DNA of 64,000 nt from Azohydromonas australica DSM 1124 (GTDB lineage Bacteria; Pseudomonadota; Gammaproteobacteria; Burkholderiales; Burkholderiaceae_C). The position numbers and the translations under genes are program-made. The notes under the pieces are model-generated. The model worked only from the letters and a program-made list of their open reading frames with translations, was not told the DNA's origin and ran no database searches. Position 1 is the first letter of the stretch. Each line of letters opens with the position of its first letter. Shown one piece after another: positions 34,480-42,396 of the stretch. Location: the NCBI RefSeq assembly GCF_000430725.1, contig NZ_KE387205.1:357454-421453 (forward strand), given 5' to 3'.

Positions 34480-35222
34480 GCCCGGGGCTCCTCGCTGCGC
34501 AGCGCCCGCAGCGTCTGCTCGTTGGCCACGCGCAGGCCCACCACCGTGCTGACGATCATCTTGCCGCCGGCCTGCAGGTCCTGGAACGTGGAGGTCGTGA
34601 TCAGGTCGTTCTCGTGCAGGCCGTCGCGGTATTCCTTGGACAGCGTCTCCGCGCGCTGCGCCAGGCCGCGCATCTCCTCGGCCACGACCGCGAAGCCCCG
34701 GCCCGCCACGCCGGCGCGCGCGGCCTCGATGGAGGCGTTGAGCGTCACGATGGTCATCTGCCGCACGATCTGCGCGAAGTCCGCGTTCTTGCGCCGCATG
34801 TCGCCGTTGTGCCGCAGCAGGCTGTCCATCGACTCGTGCCAGCGCTCGATGGCCTGGTCCACCCGCAGCAGCTCGTCGATGCCCTGCGCCAGCCGGGTGG
34901 CGCCGTCCTGCGCCGCGGTTGCGGCGGCGCCGGACGCGGCCAGCTGCGCCCGCAGGCTTTCCAGCGCCTGGCAGTGCGCCTCGCGCTCCTGGCCCAGGCG
35001 GGCCTGCAGTTCCTCGGCCGACTGCCGCGACGACGCCAGGGCGGCCTGCAGGCGCTGGTTCACCGCGCGCAGCGCCGAGGCCTCGTCGCGCTCCGTCCGC
35101 TCGCGCGCGGCCAAGGCCGCCTCCAGACGCACGCCGTTCCTGTGCGCCAGCAGGCCGTAGCCGGCCAGGAGGGCCGAACCGGCCACGCCGGCCAGCACCA
35201 GTCCGAGGTTCAGATCGAGCAT
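34476..35222 (-). CDS. Short MCP-like signalling protein with a single N-terminal membrane helix
   Basis: The 248-residue protein has one membrane helix (about 4-26), a predicted coiled coil (about 30-105) and a piece of the MCP signalling hairpin at about 148-190 (IVRQMTIVTLNASIEAARAGVAGRGFAVVAEEMR, given here as its key core NASIEAARAG). There is no periplasmic sensor, no HAMP domain and no room for full methylation helices. It overlaps the CheA-like gene by 13 bases and the CheX-like gene by four. It may be an adaptor that organises the kinase rather than a classic receptor. Confidence 0.75.
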   Translation of the reverse strand: MLDLNLGLVLAGVAGSALLAGYGLLAHRNGVRLEAALAARERTERDEASALRAVNQRLQAALASSRQSAEELQARLGQEREAHCQALESLRAQLAASGAAATAAQDGATRLAQGIDELLRVDQAIERWHESMDSLLRHNGDMRRKNADFAQIVRQMTIVTLNASIEAARAGVAGRGFAVVAEEMRGLAQRAETLSKEYRDGLHENDLITTSTFQDLQAGGKMIVSTVVGLRVANEQTLRALRSEEPRA

Positions 35223-37561
35223 GCCGCCTCCGTGTGCGCGGACGTCCCCTGCAGGCGCACGCCGCAGCCCGCCGGCAGCGTGACCACCACCGCGAAGCCG
35301 CGCCCGGCGCCGGGACGCGGCGCGTCGAGCTCGATGGCCACCGTGCCGCCCTCGGCCTCGATGAAGGCCTTGACGGCCTCCATCCCCACGCCGCGGCCGG
35401 AGACGCCGCTCACGCGCTCGGCCGTCGAGAAGCCGGAGCTGAAGATCAGGTTCGCCACGGCGACGTCCGAGACCGGCTCGTCCGCGCGCAGCAGCCCGGC
35501 CGCAATTCCCTTGTCGCGGATGCGCTCCAGCGCCAGCCCGCGGCCGTCGTCGCGCAGCACCAGGCGCAGGGCGCGCGCGTCCAGCTGGGCCTGCAGCTCG
35601 ATCTGGCCGGCCGCGGGCTTGCCCGCGGCCAGGCGCTGCGCCGCCGGCTCGATGCCGTGGTCCAGCGCGTTGCGGTAGAGGTGCACGAAGGCGTTGCGCA
35701 GCGTAGGCACGGCCTGCGTGCGCAACACGATGCCGTGGTCGTGCAGGGTGGCCACGGGCACCTCCTTGCCCAGCTCTGCGGCCAGCCCGGGCAGCGATTC
35801 GAGCACGTCCGCCAGCGCGTCCTCGATGCGCTCGGTGCCGATGCGCAGCGCCTCGGCGCGGGCCTCGTGGATGAAATCGGGGCAGGCGGCGGCATGGTCC
35901 AGCAGGTGCTGCAGCCGCGTGACCTGCTCGGCGGGCACCACCACGAAGCCGTCGTCGCCCGGCACGCCGCCCGCGCCGCCCCGGCCCAGCTTGAGGTCGT
36001 TGACGTCCTGGTACTCCTGGATCGCGGCATGCACCTGGTCGAGCTCGAGCGCCAGCTGCCGCCCGTCCCAGCCGGCCAGGCCCTGGCGGATGCGGTCGTA
36101 ACTTTCCTCGACGCGGTGCACCGTCTCGGCCAGCAGCAGCAGCCCGTGCGTGCGCGCGTTGCCCTTGATCGTGTGCATGTTGCGGAACAGCACGGCCACG
36201 GTGTCCCGGCGCCCGGGCTCGTCCGCCTCGCCGCGCGCGATGAGCTCGCGGTTCTGCGCGACGAAGCCCAGCGCGCTCTCGATGAACTCGTCGAACTTGC
36301 GCGGCGGCACCGCCAGCACCTCGCCGATGAGCTTGAGCTCCCAGGCCTGCGCGTCCGAGGCCCGCGCCAGCGCGCGCAGCTCCGTGACGTCGCGCACGCA
36401 CAGCAGCAGCCGCGTCACGGTGCCGCTGGCCTCGTCGACCATCGGCGCCCAGTGCAGGTCCAGCACCTTGACCGTGCCGCCGGGCAGCGTCTTCTCGCAC
36501 TCGGTGGGCAGCAGGTGGGCGTTGAACTCGAAGTTCATGGCGTCCTCGCCCACGCAGGCGGCAATGGCCACCTCCACCTGCGACAGCGCGTCGCGGCCGA
36601 GATCGGTGCCTTCGAACAGCACCTGCATCACGTCCCGGCCCGCGAAGTCTTCCTGTTCCAGCACGACCTTCAGGTGGTCGGAGTATTCCGGGTGGATGCG
36701 CCCGCCGGCCTCGATCATCAGGATGCCCTGCGGGATGGCGTGCAGCATGGCCTGGATCTCGGCCGTCTTCTCGCGCACCAGCGCCGTGCTCTGCTGGATG
36801 CGCTCGATCATCAGGTTGAAGGCCGCCATCGAGCGCCCGACCTCGTCCATGCGCGCCACCGGCATGCGCTGGCTGAAGTCCTGGGTCGTGGCGATGGCGG
36901 TCATCTTGCGTTCCATGGCGCCGATGGGCAGCACGGTCTGGCGGTAGAGCAGCAGGCCCAGCGTGAACAGCGAGACGACGCCGCCGGCCGTGAGCAATGC
37001 CAGCAGCGCCTTGCTGTGCTCCAGCTGGCCGTTGAGGCTGTCGATGGCCTCGTCCTTGCGGCGCGTCTTTTCCACCTGCAGCGCCTGCAGCGACTCGCCC
37101 TGTTCGCGCAGGTAGACCGCCACGGTGCCGGCCAGCGTCGCCTCGGCCAGCTCCTTGCGGCCCGCGAGCTTCCAGCGCGCGGTTTCCTCGATGGCCTGGA
37201 AGTAGCTCGACAGTCCCTCCATGGCCACCTGCACCAGGCCCTGCTGGGCGCTGGTGTCGGCGCTGGCAAGCTGTTCTTCGAGGCTGCGCTGCAGCACGGC
37301 CTTGCGCTCGGCCAGCGCCAGCAGGGCCTGCTCCACCGCCGCCGTGTCGGCGGAGGCCACCATGTCCTGCACGGCGATCTGCACGTCCTTGAGCTGGCCC
37401 ATCAGCGCGATCGAGCGGGAGGCACTGGGCACCACGCCCTCGGTGACGGCCCTGACGTCCCTGGCGCTCTGCGTGGCCAGGTAGACCGAGAAGCCACCGA
37501 TGCCGGCCAGCGCGATGAGCGCGTTGACCACGAGCAGCGTGATCCTCTGTCGGATGTTCAT
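35210..37561 (-). CDS. Membrane-bound CheA-like hybrid kinase (sensor, HAMP, PAS, Hpt, ATPase)
   Basis: The 783-residue protein starts with TM1 (about 7-29), a mostly helical periplasmic domain (about 30-182), TM2 (about 185-206), a HAMP domain (about 207-260) and a PAS-like domain (about 262-400). An Hpt segment follows with candidate phospho-histidine H463 in NMHTIKGNARTHG. The ATPase is of the CheA type: HLYRNALDHGIEP (627-639), DDGRG (671-675) and GRGVGMEAV (722-730). No CheW-like C-terminal domain and no obvious P2 domain are present. It therefore combines receptor and CheA in one chain. Downstream overlapping genes are the MCP-like, CheX-like and CheY genes. Confidence 0.85.
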   Translation of the reverse strand: MNIRQRITLLVVNALIALAGIGGFSVYLATQSARDVRAVTEGVVPSASRSIALMGQLKDVQIAVQDMVASADTAAVEQALLALAERKAVLQRSLEEQLASADTSAQQGLVQVAMEGLSSYFQAIEETARWKLAGRKELAEATLAGTVAVYLREQGESLQALQVEKTRRKDEAIDSLNGQLEHSKALLALLTAGGVVSLFTLGLLLYRQTVLPIGAMERKMTAIATTQDFSQRMPVARMDEVGRSMAAFNLMIERIQQSTALVREKTAEIQAMLHAIPQGILMIEAGGRIHPEYSDHLKVVLEQEDFAGRDVMQVLFEGTDLGRDALSQVEVAIAACVGEDAMNFEFNAHLLPTECEKTLPGGTVKVLDLHWAPMVDEASGTVTRLLLCVRDVTELRALARASDAQAWELKLIGEVLAVPPRKFDEFIESALGFVAQNRELIARGEADEPGRRDTVAVLFRNMHTIKGNARTHGLLLLAETVHRVEESYDRIRQGLAGWDGRQLALELDQVHAAIQEYQDVNDLKLGRGGAGGVPGDDGFVVVPAEQVTRLQHLLDHAAACPDFIHEARAEALRIGTERIEDALADVLESLPGLAAELGKEVPVATLHDHGIVLRTQAVPTLRNAFVHLYRNALDHGIEPAAQRLAAGKPAAGQIELQAQLDARALRLVLRDDGRGLALERIRDKGIAAGLLRADEPVSDVAVANLIFSSGFSTAERVSGVSGRGVGMEAVKAFIEAEGGTVAIELDAPRPGAGRGFAVVVTLPAGCGVRLQGTSAHTEAACSI

Positions 37562-37737
37562 GGGGTGATCCCTCGCGATGTCCCTGGAATGAACCGCCGG
37601 GCTGCAACCCGTCGAAGCGGGCCGCGGGCAGCGGGTTTTCCAGGAGTGTCGTTACCGTCAGTGACAATCGGGTGACGGTCCGTTGATGACGCAACGCGCT
37701 TGCGCACCGGCGCCGCGGGTAGCGAGCGTGGCTCGGA

Positions 37738-38106
37738 TCAGGCGCTCATGTAGCGGCTGATGGCACCCAGCGATCCTTCGTCGATGTCGATGAAGTCCAG
37801 CCCGATGAGGAAGCCACCCTGCCGGCTGCTGAGGATGCTGTGGGCCACCTTGGCCCGGGCGGCCACGGCACCGTGGCCGCCGCGGCTCCATGGCAGGCGG
37901 AACTTCACCTCGCACAGGAACGCCTGCCGCAGGTTCAGGGGCGCCACCACCGCGACGCCATTCATGCGCAGGTCGTGCAGCCGCACCTCCACCGTCTTGC
38001 GGTCCGGCAACACCAGGTCCGCAGGGCGTCTCAGCAGCTTGCGAACACCCTGGCGGCGCCCGCCTTCCACGTCACTCGAATACCCAAAACTGCTTGATGC
38101 GCTCAT
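37738..38106 (-). CDS. PilZ-domain protein (probable c-di-GMP binding)
   Basis: The 122-residue protein looks like a stand-alone PilZ domain. It has GVRKLLRRPADLVLPD near residue 20, in the place of the RxxxR motif, and a beta-rich core with LRMNGVAVVAP in place of the second D/N-x-S-x-x-G motif. The latter deviates (MNGVAVV), so c-di-GMP binding is not certain. It lies 176 bases upstream of the membrane CheA-like gene on the same strand and could belong to that signalling unit. I start at MSASSSF (38106), preceded by AAGG; a GTG four codons upstream is possible. Confidence 0.65.
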   Translation of the reverse strand: MSASSSFGYSSDVEGGRRQGVRKLLRRPADLVLPDRKTVEVRLHDLRMNGVAVVAPLNLRQAFLCEVKFRLPWSRGGHGAVAARAKVAHSILSSRQGGFLIGLDFIDIDEGSLGAISRYMSA

Positions 38107-38242
38107 GCCTTCAATCACTGGAGCAGGGCCGTGGCCTGGTGGTCACCGGGGCGTGGCCGCCGGGCTGCGCATCTTCACAGGCGTCCGTGAAGGCCCGGTG
38201 ACAAGCGGCGCGCTGCCGGCCACGCGGCGCGCCCCGGCAGCT

Positions 38243-39409
38243 TCAGCGCCTGCGCCAGGCGTCGCGCGCCTGCACGCCCAGGAAGGCGTGGTCGGTGAAG
38301 AAGCCGTCCATGCCCAGGTCCAGGAAGGCTTTCACTTGTCCGGCCAGGTTGCCCAGCGCGGCCGGGTCGCTGCCGTTGTCGAAGTCGTCGGGCAGGAACT
38401 GGTTCTCGGCGCGGAAGGTCCAGCCGTGCACCAGCAGGCCCGCGGCATGGGCGTCGCTCACCAGCGTAGTGGGCGTGCCCAGCCGGCCGGCCACCAGCGG
38501 GATCATCAGGCCGGTATTGGCGCCGATGCCCTGCGCGTAGCCGGCGATCTCGGCCAGGCCGGCGGGCTTGGCCAGGTCGGCATAGGTGCGCCTGTCGCCC
38601 GAGACGGTGAAGTCCCAGGGCTGGCCGCTGCCGTTGAGCAGTTGCACCAGGGGCAGCCGCGTCATGCCCGCGAGCTTGCGCAGGTTGGCCGTCTCGAAGG
38701 ACTGGATGAACACCGGGTCCTTGCGGCTGTTGAAGCCGAAGCGGTGCAGCGTGCGCACCAGCGGCTCCTCCAGCGCCAGCCCGATGCCCTGGAAGTAGCT
38801 CGGGTGCTTGGTCTCCGGATAGACGCCCACGGGCTTCCAGGCCTTGCCGTTGGCGCGCTCGCGGCGGCGCTGGTTGACCTCCACCACCAGGGTCAGGATC
38901 TCGGCCAGCGTGGGAATCCGGAACATGCCGTCGAAGCGGGTGTTGGCCACGCGCAGCGCGGGCAGCCGCTCGCGCGCACGCAGCGTGCGCAGCTCGGCCA
39001 GCGTGAAGTCCTCGGTGAACCAGCCGGTGAGGGCCGCGCCGTCGATGGTCTTGGTGCGCCGGCGGCTGGCGAACTCGGGCCGGTCGGCCACGTCCGTGGT
39101 GGCCTCGCGCACCGAGCCGTCGGCGTTGAGGATGGCGATCGCGTTCTCGTGCCGCGCCACCAGCACGCCGTCCCGGGTGCTCACGAGGTCGGGTTCGATG
39201 TAGTCCGCTCCCATCTCGATCGCCATCCAGTAGGCCGCCAGCGTGTGCTCGGGCAGGTAGCCGCTGGCGCCGCGGTGCGCGATGACCAGCGGACGGCTGG
39301 GGCTGGACCTGGCCGGCTCGGGCTGGGAGGCCATGGCGGACGTCGCCGGTACGGACAGCATCGGGGCGGCGCCCAGGCCGGCAAGAAGGCTGCGGCGGGA
39401 AATCTGCAT
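38243..39409 (-). CDS. glpQ: Exported glycerophosphodiester phosphodiesterase
   Basis: The 388-residue protein begins with a Tat-type signal (SRRSLLAGLGAAP). The mature part shows the GDPD pattern: VIAHRGASGYLPEHT with catalytic His and Glu, then GADYIEPDLVSTRDGVLVARHE with metal-binding Glu/Asp and the second catalytic His. Length and a large insertion before the C terminus match periplasmic GlpQ-type enzymes, which cut glycerophosphodiesters to glycerol-3-phosphate and an alcohol. A Pho-box-like repeat lies about 65 bases upstream. I use MQISRRS at 39409; the upstream frame extension is not signal-like. Confidence 0.9.
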   Translation of the reverse strand: MQISRRSLLAGLGAAPMLSVPATSAMASQPEPARSSPSRPLVIAHRGASGYLPEHTLAAYWMAIEMGADYIEPDLVSTRDGVLVARHENAIAILNADGSVREATTDVADRPEFASRRRTKTIDGAALTGWFTEDFTLAELRTLRARERLPALRVANTRFDGMFRIPTLAEILTLVVEVNQRRRERANGKAWKPVGVYPETKHPSYFQGIGLALEEPLVRTLHRFGFNSRKDPVFIQSFETANLRKLAGMTRLPLVQLLNGSGQPWDFTVSGDRRTYADLAKPAGLAEIAGYAQGIGANTGLMIPLVAGRLGTPTTLVSDAHAAGLLVHGWTFRAENQFLPDDFDNGSDPAALGNLAGQVKAFLDLGMDGFFTDHAFLGVQARDAWRRR

Positions 39410-39473
39410 CGGGTGCTCCTGTGCGTGCATGCGCGCCCCGGAACGGGCGCGGGCGCACTGTGCGCAGCCCTGC

Positions 39474-39491
39474 GTGACAGCAGCGTGAAGG
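39474..39491 (-). promoter_or_regulatory. Possible Pho box upstream of the GDPD gene
   Basis: On the minus strand the bases read CTTCACG-CTGC-TGTCACG, two TCACG-containing repeats exactly 11 bases apart in 7-4-7 geometry. The orientation and distance fit control of the GDPD gene. Confidence 0.45.
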
Positions 39492-39614
39492 CGTCCGGCC
39501 GGCCCGCACGCCAGCGGCGGTGCTCGGCGCCCGCAGCGGCCCGTCATCGGCATGTCACGCGCGTCGAAGACAAGGGCGGCGCACGCAGCCGCGTGCGCAC
39601 CAGGAGACCGCACC

Positions 39615-39824
39615 ATGATGACCCCCGACCTGGCCTCCGGCGGCCGTGATGCCGCCTTTGCAATGGCCTACGAGGACGCCTTCGACGAGATCTGGCAGCA
39701 GACCTGCCTGGGCCGCCTCTCGGTGGCGGAGGTGAAGGAGCGGCTGCTGGCGCTCCAGGAGCGCTTCAACGGCCCGGCGGCCGCCAGCCTGCGCCATGGC
39801 CCGCAACAGCGGGCAGCCGGCTGA
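39615..39824 (+). CDS. Small hypothetical protein (69 aa)
   Basis: The protein is acidic at the start and helical in character: FAMAYEDAFDEIWQQTCLGRLSVAEVKERLLALQERFNGPAA (core of which is DEIWQQTC and VKERLLALQERF). No domain is recognised. CAGGAG stands nine bases before the ATG at 39615, and codon use is like its neighbours, which supports translation. It lies alone between the divergent GDPD gene and another small gene. Confidence 0.55.
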   Translation: MMTPDLASGGRDAAFAMAYEDAFDEIWQQTCLGRLSVAEVKERLLALQERFNGPAAASLRHGPQQRAAG

Positions 39825-39910
39825 GCACGCGTCCCGTCAACACCACAACCGCGGGATAGACGTCAGGGTTTTCCATAGAATCACCCTCAGCAAAACACGG
39901 CGCCTGAGGA

Positions 39911-40141
39911 GTGAAGGTGGAACCCAGCAACGTCACGGTGTACAGCTTCGACGTCGTCGACGCGGACGGCCGCTACTACGTGCCCTTCAAGGCCACGCGC
40001 GAGGAGATCGCGGCGCGCTACCGCGGCCGGGTCATCGAGGGCACGGCCGAGGTGGTGCCGCTGTCCGAGCTGGACGGCGAAGGCCACTACCGCCGCTGGG
40101 GCGGCGGCTGGACCGAGCAGCATTTCGCGCTCATCAACTGA
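39911..40141 (+). CDS. Small hypothetical protein (76 aa)
   Basis: The protein reads MKVEPSNVTVYSFDVVDADG, then a basic helix (KATREEIAARYRGRVI) and a WGGGWTEQHFALIN end. It resembles a small beta-alpha domain, but I recognise no family. GAGGAG precedes the GTG start at 39911 by a short spacer; a GTG two codons later is an alternative. It faces the phytase-like gene, with 53 bases between the stop codons. Confidence 0.6.
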   Translation: MKVEPSNVTVYSFDVVDADGRYYVPFKATREEIAARYRGRVIEGTAEVVPLSELDGEGHYRRWGGGWTEQHFALIN

Positions 40142-40194
40142 GCGCGGGGCCCTGGGCTCTCAAGGCGCCCAGGGCGTTCAGGCCGCGCGCGGGC

Positions 40195-42237
40195 TCAGTA
40201 GCTCGCCAGCGCCTTGCCGAACTTGAACAGCCACAGCCGCGCCGGGCGCTCGCGGTCGTCGCCGCGCGCCACGCGGATGCGGTTCTCCGCGCTGCAGCCG
40301 GCCGAGCTGCTGGTGACGATGGAGCCCGCGGCGTCCACCGTGCACTTGGTGACGTCGGCATCGGCCACGGCCACGCCGGCGGGCGTGAAGATCTTGGTCT
40401 TCAGCCCGAAGTCGTTGTCGTTGACCAGCGCCAGCGTGCTGTCGTCCACCAGCGCCAGGCCCTCGGCCTTCTCGGCCACCCAGCCCACGGCGTTGAGGTC
40501 CAGCAGCAGCGTCTTCTTCAGCGGCACGACCTTGCTCCAGTCGGCGCCGTTCACCGCCGCGGCGGCCATGCTGCTGCGCTCCAGGTCGGCGCTGGCCGGG
40601 TTGTAGGCGGCGGCGCTGATGTCGGTGGCGGCGGCGATCTCGACCAGCATCAGGCGGTTGAAGACCTTGCCGTCGGTGCCCGCGCCCTGCTCGATGACGA
40701 TGAACTTGCCGTTGCCCAGCGCAACCATGTCGCCGAGCTTGGCATTGCCGGTGCGGCCATCCTGGTACTGCGCGCCGTCCAGCGGGTAGGCGAACATGCG
40801 CGTGGCGGCGCCGGTGGCCGGGTCGAACTCCACCCAGCGCGTGAAGCGCGCGAAGCGCTCCACGGACTCCTTCTTGTTGGTGACGCTGTACTGGGCGGTG
40901 CCGTCCGAGAGCGGGCTTTGCAGGAAGCCGTGCAGCTTGCCGGTCGCGCCGTCCAGCGCCAGGCCTTCCATGCCGCGGTTGGCGCGGCGCTTGGCGAAGA
41001 TGGCGGGCAGCCCGCTGCCGGGCGCGTAGCGGGCCTGGATCACGCCGGTGGCGGCGTCGATGCGGACGATGAAGGGGCCGTACTCGTCCGACACCCACAG
41101 CGCGTTGCGCGCCTTGTCGTACACCACCGCCTCGCTGTCGATGCCGTCGGCATCGAACACGGCCTTGGTCTTGTCGTCGAACTTCATCGCGTCCATCACC
41201 GGGACCTCGGCCGAGTTGCCCAGCGAGCCCGAAGGAATGGGCAGGCCCGAGGCGTTCTTCGTGGCCGAGGCCTTGATCGGCATGGAAGAGCCGAGCACTG
41301 CGCCGGACTTGCCGACCGTGAGGATGCCGATGGAGGGCGCGAAGCTGGGCGAGGGGAAGATCTTGGCGCCCATGGTGCCGCCGCCGCTCACGGGCACGTT
41401 GGGGCCGTCGCCGTTGGGTCCGCGGTCGGTCAGTGCGAAGAACTCCAGGTCGCCGTTGGCGTTCTTGCCCTTGAAGGCCAGCGCCGAGCCGTAGGCGGGC
41501 AGGAAGCCCTTGGGGAAGTCGGCCTTGATGCCCGCGTCGCTGCCCTCGTAGGGGATGTACAGGCTTTGCGCCGCCTGCACCTGGTAGCGCGTCACGCTCA
41601 CGCCGACCTCGCCCAGCGCCGTGCCTTGCTTGAAGGATTCGGCCACGGGCGTGCCCCTGGAGGCCAGCGTGTCCTCGAAGTGCTCGCGCGCCAGGCCGCG
41701 GCGGTCGTCGTTGGCGGCGCGCGCGGCATAGGCGGTGCCGGCCTGGCCCAGGGCGGCGCCCAGCGCGGCGTTGAAGTCGGCGGCCGGGGCGGAGAAGTCG
41801 AGCCTGGTGCCGGCCAGCGCGGTGCGCACGGCCTCGGTGATCCGGATGCCGTTGGACGGGTCGTTGTCCTCGTCGAGCAGCTGCAGCGCCAGCAGGCGGT
41901 TGACGACGCGGGTGTCCTGGGCTTCGCCCACGCCGGCGAGCTGCAGCGGCGTGACGACGGCCGCGCAGGCCGTGCTGCCCAGCGCCACGCCGCCGATGCT
42001 GAAGCTCACCGTGTCGCCCGGCAGGCAGCTGAACTCGCCCTGGGCGTTGGTGCGGGTGCGCGCCGCGCTGCCGGCGGCGACTTCCAGGCCTTCGACGGCG
42101 CTGTCCAGGAACACGCCGGTGGTCGGCGCGGGGTCGTCGCCGCCGCCGCAGCCGGCCAGGACCGCGGCCACGGCCAGCGACAGCAGGGACAGGCGCGGCA
42201 GGGCCACGCGGGACGGAGTGGAGCAGGAACGGTTCAT
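40195..42237 (-). CDS. Esterase-like activity of phytase family lipoprotein
   Basis: The 680-residue protein has a lipoprotein signal with LAGC (Cys at about residue 29). A small Ig-like/carboxypeptidase-regulatory-type segment follows (TNAQGEFSCLPGD). The large C-terminal part resembles the 'esterase-like activity of phytase' beta-propeller family: FFALTDRGPNGDGPNV, then DAMKFDDKTKAVFDADGIDSEAVVYD, ALWVSDEYGPFIVRID, NRGMEGLALDGATGKLHGFLQSPL and VALGNGKFIVIEQGAG. It is probably an exported phosphoesterase or esterase. The clearest Pho box of the window lies about 90 bases upstream, which supports a role in phosphate scavenging. Confidence 0.85.
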   Translation of the reverse strand: MNRSCSTPSRVALPRLSLLSLAVAAVLAGCGGGDDPAPTTGVFLDSAVEGLEVAAGSAARTRTNAQGEFSCLPGDTVSFSIGGVALGSTACAAVVTPLQLAGVGEAQDTRVVNRLLALQLLDEDNDPSNGIRITEAVRTALAGTRLDFSAPAADFNAALGAALGQAGTAYAARAANDDRRGLAREHFEDTLASRGTPVAESFKQGTALGEVGVSVTRYQVQAAQSLYIPYEGSDAGIKADFPKGFLPAYGSALAFKGKNANGDLEFFALTDRGPNGDGPNVPVSGGGTMGAKIFPSPSFAPSIGILTVGKSGAVLGSSMPIKASATKNASGLPIPSGSLGNSAEVPVMDAMKFDDKTKAVFDADGIDSEAVVYDKARNALWVSDEYGPFIVRIDAATGVIQARYAPGSGLPAIFAKRRANRGMEGLALDGATGKLHGFLQSPLSDGTAQYSVTNKKESVERFARFTRWVEFDPATGAATRMFAYPLDGAQYQDGRTGNAKLGDMVALGNGKFIVIEQGAGTDGKVFNRLMLVEIAAATDISAAAYNPASADLERSSMAAAAVNGADWSKVVPLKKTLLLDLNAVGWVAEKAEGLALVDDSTLALVNDNDFGLKTKIFTPAGVAVADADVTKCTVDAAGSIVTSSSAGCSAENRIRVARGDDRERPARLWLFKFGKALASY

Positions 42238-42323
42238 CAGGCGTTGTTATGTTCGGGTTTGCGGCGGCGCTCGCGGCGGCCACCGGGCACGGCATCGGGC
42301 CTGCGCACAGGCTAGTAACGGAC

Positions 42324-42341
42324 CGTGACGCGCCCGTGACG
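42324..42341 (-). promoter_or_regulatory. Pho box upstream of the phytase-like lipoprotein gene
   Basis: On the minus strand the bases read CGTCACG-GGCG-CGTCACG. The two 7-bp units are identical and 11 bases apart, which is the exact geometry of a PhoB box. The site lies about 90 bases upstream of the start at 42237 in the right orientation. Confidence 0.6.
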
Positions 42342-42396
42342 GGTGCAGGCATCCGAAGTGCTGCCGCCCCGGGCTTTCCCAGCAAGGACCCTCGCC

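Noticed and set aside
34476..37694. A 1072-codon frame spanning the MCP-like and CheA-like genes
   Set aside because: Only its end (34476-35222) has protein-like MCP sequence; the rest is the shadow of the CheA-like gene, whose domains are in another frame.
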